64,000 nt of DNA from Nitrobacter sp051912485 (GTDB lineage Bacteria; Pseudomonadota; Alphaproteobacteria; Rhizobiales; Xanthobacteraceae): contig NZ_CP196822.1 in the NCBI RefSeq assembly GCF_051912485.1, positions 1,922,001 to 1,986,000 on the forward strand, given 5' to 3'. Position 1 is the first letter of the stretch, and each line of letters opens with the position of its first letter. Of this stretch, positions 59,983 through 64,000 are shown piece by piece. Made by a program: the position numbers and the translations under genes. Under the pieces are notes generated by a model, which worked only from the letters and a program-made list of their open reading frames with translations, had not been told where the DNA came from and searched no databases.

Positions 59983-62031
59983 ATGTCTGACAAGAACGAA
60001 CCCGCATCGGGATTCCAGTATGGCCTCGCCAACCTGAAGCCCGTCTCACCCACCGACAACGTCACCCTCAACTTCCCCGACGGCGCACAGCGCGAGTTCC
60101 CGAAAAACACCACCGGCCTCGACATCGCAAAAGGCATCTCGCCGTCGCTGGCCAAGCGCACGGTGGCGATGGCGCTCGACGGTGTCGTCAGCGACCTTGC
60201 CGACCCGATCGAAAGCGACGCAAAGATTGAATTCATCAACCGCGACGATCCCCGCGCGCTGGAACTGATCCGGCACGACGCGGCGCATGTGCTGGCCGAA
60301 GCCGTGCAGTCGCTGTGGCCGGGCACGCAGGTGACCATTGGTCCCGTGATCGAGAACGGCTTCTACTACGACTTCTTTCGCAACGAGCCGTTCTCGCTGG
60401 AGGACTTCCCCGCGATCGAGAAGAAGATGCGCGAGATCATCGCGCGCGACAAACCCTTCACCAAGGACGTCTGGGATCGCGAAAAGACCAAGCAGGTGTT
60501 CCGCGACAAGGGTGAGGCCTTCAAGGTCGAACTGGTCGACACCATTCCCGGCAACGAGCCGATCAAGATCTACTATCAGGGAGACTGGTTCGATCTCTGC
60601 CGCGGCCCCCACATGACCTCAACCGGCAAGATTGGCAACGCCTTCAAGCTGATGAAGGTGGCCGGCGCCTACTGGCGCGGCGACAGCAACAATCCGATGC
60701 TGACCCGCATCTACGGCACGGCGTTCGCCAAGCAGGAAGAGCTCGACGCCTACCTCAAGCAGATCGAGGAAGCCGAGAAACGCGATCATCGCAAGCTCGG
60801 CCGCGAACTCGACCTGTTTCATTTCCAGGAAGAAGGTCCCGGCGTGGTGTTCTGGCACGCCAAGGGCTGGACCATCTTCCAGGCCGTGATCGCCTATATG
60901 CGCCGCCGCCTTACCGGCGACTACGACGAGGTCAACGCGCCGCAGATGCTCGACAAGTCGCTGTGGGAGACTTCCGGCCATTGGGAATGGTATCGCGAGA
61001 ACATGTTCGCGGCGCAGTCAGCCGGCGACGAGGCCGAGGACAAGCGCTGGTTCGCGATCAAGCCGATGAACTGCCCGGGCCACGTGCTGATCTTCAAGCA
61101 CGGGCTGAAGAGCTACCGCGACCTGCCGCTGCGGCTCGCCGAATTCGGCGTGGTGCATCGCTATGAGCCCTCGGGCGCCATGCACGGCCTAATGCGCGTG
61201 CGCGGCTTCACGCAGGACGACGCACACATCTTCTGCACAGAGGATCAGCTCGCCGACGAATGCCTCAAGATCAACGAGCTGATCCTCTCGACCTATGCCG
61301 ACTTCGGCTTCGACGGCGAGTTGACGGTGAAGCTCTCGACGCGCCCCGAGAAGCGGGTCGGCTCAGATGCAGCATGGGATCACGCCGAGCAGATCATGGG
61401 CGAGGTGCTGAAGCGGATCGAGACGCAGGGCCACAACGGCCGGATCAGGACGGAGATCAATCCCGGCGAAGGCGCATTCTACGGTCCGAAGTTCGAATAC
61501 GTGCTGCGCGACGCCATCGGGCGCGACTGGCAGTGCGGCACCACGCAGGTCGACTTCAACCTGCCGGAGCGGTTCGGCGCGTTCTACATCGACGCCGACG
61601 GCAGCAAGAAGGCTCCGGTGATGGTGCATCGCGCGATCTGCGGCTCGATCGAGCGGTTCATCGGCATCTTGATCGAGCACTTCGCCGGCAATTTTCCGCT
61701 CTGGCTCGCGCCGGTGCAGGCGGTCGTCACGACCATCACCTCCGATGGCGACGAGTATGCCAGAGAAGTCGCAGCCGCCGCCCGGCGTGCGGGACTTCGT
61801 GTCGAAATCGATCTGCGCAACGAAAAGATCAACTACAAGGTACGCGAACACTCGCTGGCGAAGATCCCGGCGTTGCTCGTGGTCGGCAAGAAGGAAGCCG
61901 AGAGCCAGTCAGTCTCGGTCCGCCGTCTGGGCAGCGACGGCCAGAAAGTGATGCCGACCGGCGACGCCATCGCGGCGCTGGTGGAGGAAGCCATACCGCC
62001 AGATATCAAGCGGGCCAAAATGTTGCACTAG
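59983..62031 (+). CDS. thrS: Threonyl-tRNA synthetase
   Basis: A 682-residue class II synthetase. An N-terminal TGS domain (VTLNFPDGAQREFPKNTTGLDIA) and editing domain (HDAAHVLAEAVQSLW) precede the catalytic core with MNCPGHVLIFK (zinc Cys), YEPSGAMHGLMRVRGFTQDDAH, CGTTQVDFNLPERF and MVHRAICGSIERFIG, and the anticodon-binding domain. The start is the ATG at 59983 with CAGGAGACA upstream. A TTG one codon earlier is not needed. No thrS attenuator or operator is recognisable upstream. Confidence 0.97.
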   Translation: MSDKNEPASGFQYGLANLKPVSPTDNVTLNFPDGAQREFPKNTTGLDIAKGISPSLAKRTVAMALDGVVSDLADPIESDAKIEFINRDDPRALELIRHDAAHVLAEAVQSLWPGTQVTIGPVIENGFYYDFFRNEPFSLEDFPAIEKKMREIIARDKPFTKDVWDREKTKQVFRDKGEAFKVELVDTIPGNEPIKIYYQGDWFDLCRGPHMTSTGKIGNAFKLMKVAGAYWRGDSNNPMLTRIYGTAFAKQEELDAYLKQIEEAEKRDHRKLGRELDLFHFQEEGPGVVFWHAKGWTIFQAVIAYMRRRLTGDYDEVNAPQMLDKSLWETSGHWEWYRENMFAAQSAGDEAEDKRWFAIKPMNCPGHVLIFKHGLKSYRDLPLRLAEFGVVHRYEPSGAMHGLMRVRGFTQDDAHIFCTEDQLADECLKINELILSTYADFGFDGELTVKLSTRPEKRVGSDAAWDHAEQIMGEVLKRIETQGHNGRIRTEINPGEGAFYGPKFEYVLRDAIGRDWQCGTTQVDFNLPERFGAFYIDADGSKKAPVMVHRAICGSIERFIGILIEHFAGNFPLWLAPVQAVVTTITSDGDEYAREVAAAARRAGLRVEIDLRNEKINYKVREHSLAKIPALLVVGKKEAESQSVSVRRLGSDGQKVMPTGDAIAALVEEAIPPDIKRAKMLH

Positions 62032-62113
62032 CGGGTTGTTCCGAAGGTGAACATCAGTCGCGGCCATCCATGCACGCGTTAAGCGGGCGACAGTAGATTT
62101 CAAGAGAGCACCC

Positions 62114-62677
62114 ATGTCCGATATTATCGAATTCCTGCGCACCCGCCGTTCAGTCAAGCCACGCGACATGAGCGGGCCCAGCCCCTCGGCCGAGGAGATC
62201 GACACCATCCTCACCATCGGTGCGCGCGTGCCCGATCATGGCAAGATCGCGCCGTGGCGATTCATCGTGTTCGAAGGCGACGCGCGAGCCCGCGCCGGCG
62301 ACGTCATCGCCAATGTCTACGCGCGCAAGAACCCATCGGCGCCGCAGGAAGAGATCGAAATCGAAAAGCGCCAATTGATGGAAGCGCCGCTGGTGATCGG
62401 TGTCGTGAGCTGCATCAAGCAGCACCCTAAGGTGCCGTCGTGGGAGCAGGTGCTTTCTGCGGGCGCCAGCGCCATGAACATCGTCAATGCAGCCACCGCG
62501 CTCGGCTACGGCGTGAACTGGCTGACCGGCTGGTTTGCCTACGATCGCGACATACTCGACGGTCTCGGATTGAAGCCAGACGAAAGATTCGCCGGCTTTA
62601 TTCATATCGGCACACCGACTAAGCCGAACACGGACCGCCCTCGCCCGGCCTTGTCGGATATCGTGACGCGGTTCTAG
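62114..62677 (+). CDS. Nitroreductase family protein
   Basis: A 187-residue FMN-dependent nitroreductase-fold enzyme (YdjA-like). The start MSDIIEFLRTRRSVKPRDMS supplies the RRS flavin-binding pattern; GARVPDHGKIAPWRFIVF, SAGASAMNIVNAATALGYGVNWLTGW and FAGFIHIGTPT complete the fold. It probably reduces nitro compounds or quinones with NAD(P)H; the natural substrate is unknown. It lies 82 bases after thrS. Confidence 0.93.
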   Translation: MSDIIEFLRTRRSVKPRDMSGPSPSAEEIDTILTIGARVPDHGKIAPWRFIVFEGDARARAGDVIANVYARKNPSAPQEEIEIEKRQLMEAPLVIGVVSCIKQHPKVPSWEQVLSAGASAMNIVNAATALGYGVNWLTGWFAYDRDILDGLGLKPDERFAGFIHIGTPTKPNTDRPRPALSDIVTRF

Positions 62678-62693
62678 CGCCTCACACTCGATC

Positions 62694-63197
62694 TCAGAAT
62701 CCGTGGCGATCGGTGCCCCGATTGGAAAAGGTGCGCTCGAACCAACCGTCCAGCAGCGCCTTCTCATACACATAGGAATCGCTCGAAAGCCGGGCAGACG
62801 GATTCATCTGATAGTTGATGTCGGAGAGGGTCTCCTCGCCGCTACGCGTACGCCGACCTCTCTCGGTCAGCACATAATGCAGCTTGATCCTCGGCGGCGT
62901 AACGCCGGTCATAATCCTCACGTCGGAGGGACCATAACGCCCTAGTCCATAATAGCCGGCCCGATCGATGTCCAGAACGTCGACGGTGAGAGTTTGCCCA
63001 GGGGCGAGAAACCGTTTGCCGAGACGATCGAGATGAGCCCGCAACGCCGCTTCCGTCGACACGCGGGAGGCGGCGAACGAGCCAGCATCCGTATAGCGGT
63101 CCGGACTGACAAAACGCACATTTACGCCGGCGAGGCTCGATGCCGGCGAAACAACAATGGCTGCGAGAACCGCAGCAAAGCCAAGATTCCAGCGCAT
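62694..63197 (-). CDS. DUF3016 exported protein
   Basis: A 167-residue protein with a signal peptide (MRWNLGFAAVLAAIVVSPAS, cleavage after SLA) and the DUF3016 pattern: VNVRFVSPDRYTDAG, LGKRFLAPGQTLTVDVLDID, IKLHYVLTERG and ETLSDINYQMN. It is a secreted or periplasmic protein of unknown function with an immunoglobulin-like feel. Convergent with the nitroreductase gene, 16 bases apart. Confidence 0.85.
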   Translation of the reverse strand: MRWNLGFAAVLAAIVVSPASSLAGVNVRFVSPDRYTDAGSFAASRVSTEAALRAHLDRLGKRFLAPGQTLTVDVLDIDRAGYYGLGRYGPSDVRIMTGVTPPRIKLHYVLTERGRRTRSGEETLSDINYQMNPSARLSSDSYVYEKALLDGWFERTFSNRGTDRHGF

Positions 63198-63489
63198 GTT
63201 TCACCTATCGACTTTGTGTCGACCGGATATAAGCACGAATCCGGAAACCTTCCACGTCCTCCAGATCAAGTGCGCCTGATCGGCTCACGTTCTGAATCGC
63301 ATGGGAACCGCGAGTTGCACGATCCTGCGCATTAACAGAAGCACCGAATGGCGCGACTACTTGACCGGTCACGTTGATGGCTCAGCTGGTTCCATCTATG
63401 TGCTTGACGTGTCAATGGAAACGATGACGATTGCTACTGAGAAGCTCGTGTTTGATCTCTAGTCGAACCAATAGAAGGCTGCTTAAAAT

Positions 63490-63813
63490 ATGTCTCCTCC
63501 CCGCGACCCAAGCCACGGTCAAACGGCCGAAGAAATCGAGCGCTACTATCGCAACGTCAAAATTGGCGATCCAGCCGCGATCAGAAGCAGCCAATATGGA
63601 CGCCTCGAAATCAAGATCACGATTGTAAGCAACATCAATCCAGAAGCTGGAAGCATACATTTGAACGACGATGCCGTATGGGGCGGAGTCGCTTATTCTG
63701 TGGAAAGTGGAAAGAGTTATTACGCGTCCGCCGGCCAGTCATCGCTTATCGTTCCAAATGAAAAAGTTACGGCCTGGGCTAAAGCAAATCCGCGCGGCAC
63801 ACCCGCTTACTGA
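63490..63813 (+). CDS. Unrecognised 107-residue protein
   Basis: Starts MSPPRDPSHGQTAEEIERYY and has an amphipathic beginning, then a beta-rich stretch (LEIKITIVSNINPEAGSIHL, VAYSVESGKSYYASAGQSSL). No signal peptide, no cysteine, no family recognised. A GAAGG lies eight bases upstream of the ATG. The region is less GC-rich than the rest of the window. It is likely real but may belong to a short accessory segment. The 290 bases before it hold nothing that I recognise. Confidence 0.55.
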   Translation: MSPPRDPSHGQTAEEIERYYRNVKIGDPAAIRSSQYGRLEIKITIVSNINPEAGSIHLNDDAVWGGVAYSVESGKSYYASAGQSSLIVPNEKVTAWAKANPRGTPAY

Positions 63814-63912
63814 TTGCTGCCGCGCGAGTGAGGGTTGCACAAGCCCACGCGCGTCGAGACTCTTCCCAAGAATGGGCTGACGAATGCTTTCCGCACACTC
63901 CCCAACGGCACC

Positions 63913-64000
63913 CTAACCGGTGAATTCGGTGGCCTTGCCCGCCAGAAGTTCTTTCAACTGGCTGCGCATCAGCTCCGCATTGTCAAACGTAAGGGAAGCT
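63913..64000 (-). CDS. C-terminus of a minus-strand gene (runs off window)
   Basis: The last 29 codons of a gene whose start lies beyond base 64000: residues end ELMRSQLKELLAGKATEFTG before TAG at 63913-63915. The composition is normal for a coding sequence, but the piece is too short to identify. Confidence 0.55.
   Translation of the reverse strand, partial: ASLTFDNAELMRSQLKELLAGKATEFTG

Overview
This window looks like a chromosomal stretch from an alphaproteobacterium of the order Hyphomicrobiales, most likely the Bradyrhizobium / Nitrobacter / Rhodopseudomonas / Afipia group. The reasons are high GC, two Bradyrhizobiaceae-type porins, a DUF3551 secreted protein, the rpoZ-rsh order, a pyrB-pyrC-plsY-dprA cluster and short palindromic intergenic repeats typical of that group. 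The genus cannot be fixed by eye. Gene density is high and nearly everything is housekeeping; accessory material is concentrated at about 8.5-16.3 kb, 30.8-33.4 kb and 45.9-48.4 kb.

Layout. 0-8.5 kb: start of the (p)ppGpp synthetase/hydrolase rsh and rpoZ (minus), an NYN-domain protein overlapping a family-5 uracil-DNA glycosylase (plus), PilZ, peroxiredoxin, smpB, mscL, dapA (all minus) and a soluble lytic transglycosylase (plus). 8.5-16.3 kb: DUF3551 protein, two tandem paralogous porins, tRNA-Ser(GCT), a frameshifted caspase-family remnant, a Sel1-like small protein, a 35-residue Lys/Ala-repeat protein and repeats. 16.3-21.7 kb: gatC-(small CxxC protein)-gatA-(small protein)-patatin lipoprotein-gatB, all minus and tightly spaced, supplying the Asp/Glu-tRNA amidotransferase. 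21.7-26 kb: nitronate monooxygenase, ruvX, CPBP membrane protease, AidB-like acyl-CoA dehydrogenase.

26-33.5 kb: pyrB, a dihydroorotase-like pyrC lacking the first two metal-binding histidines, plsY, a 63-residue peptide with a double-glycine-type leader (minus), dprA, then an intact IS5-group element whose CTAG target duplication contains the dprA stop codon, then a c-type cytochrome with a very long low-complexity tail. 33.6-43.2 kb: cyclopropane fatty acid synthase, dnaB, alr, radA, cvpA, purF, an SDR. 43.2-45.9 kb: der, a lipoprotein, and a YfgM-like TPR protein (minus). 46.3-48.1 kb: a two-haem cytochrome of RoxA/peroxidase type in a region that looks lower in GC. 48.4-52.1 kb: panB, nnrU, prfC (minus), and a SugE-type SMR exporter (plus) preceded by two ACGR-loop hairpins matching the guanidine-II (mini-ykkC) riboswitch.

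52.1-64 kb: PiT phosphate transporter with its DUF47 partner, a complete liv-type ABC transporter (livG, livF, binding protein, livH, livM), an ArsC/YffB-like protein, a copper-uptake-associated protein, thrS, nitroreductase, a DUF3016 protein, an unrecognised small gene and the C-terminus of a further minus-strand gene. I did not find a clear new multi-gene system. The best leads are the double-glycine peptide, the Lys-rich peptide, the extra genes inside the gat operon, and the HxH-less dihydroorotase.
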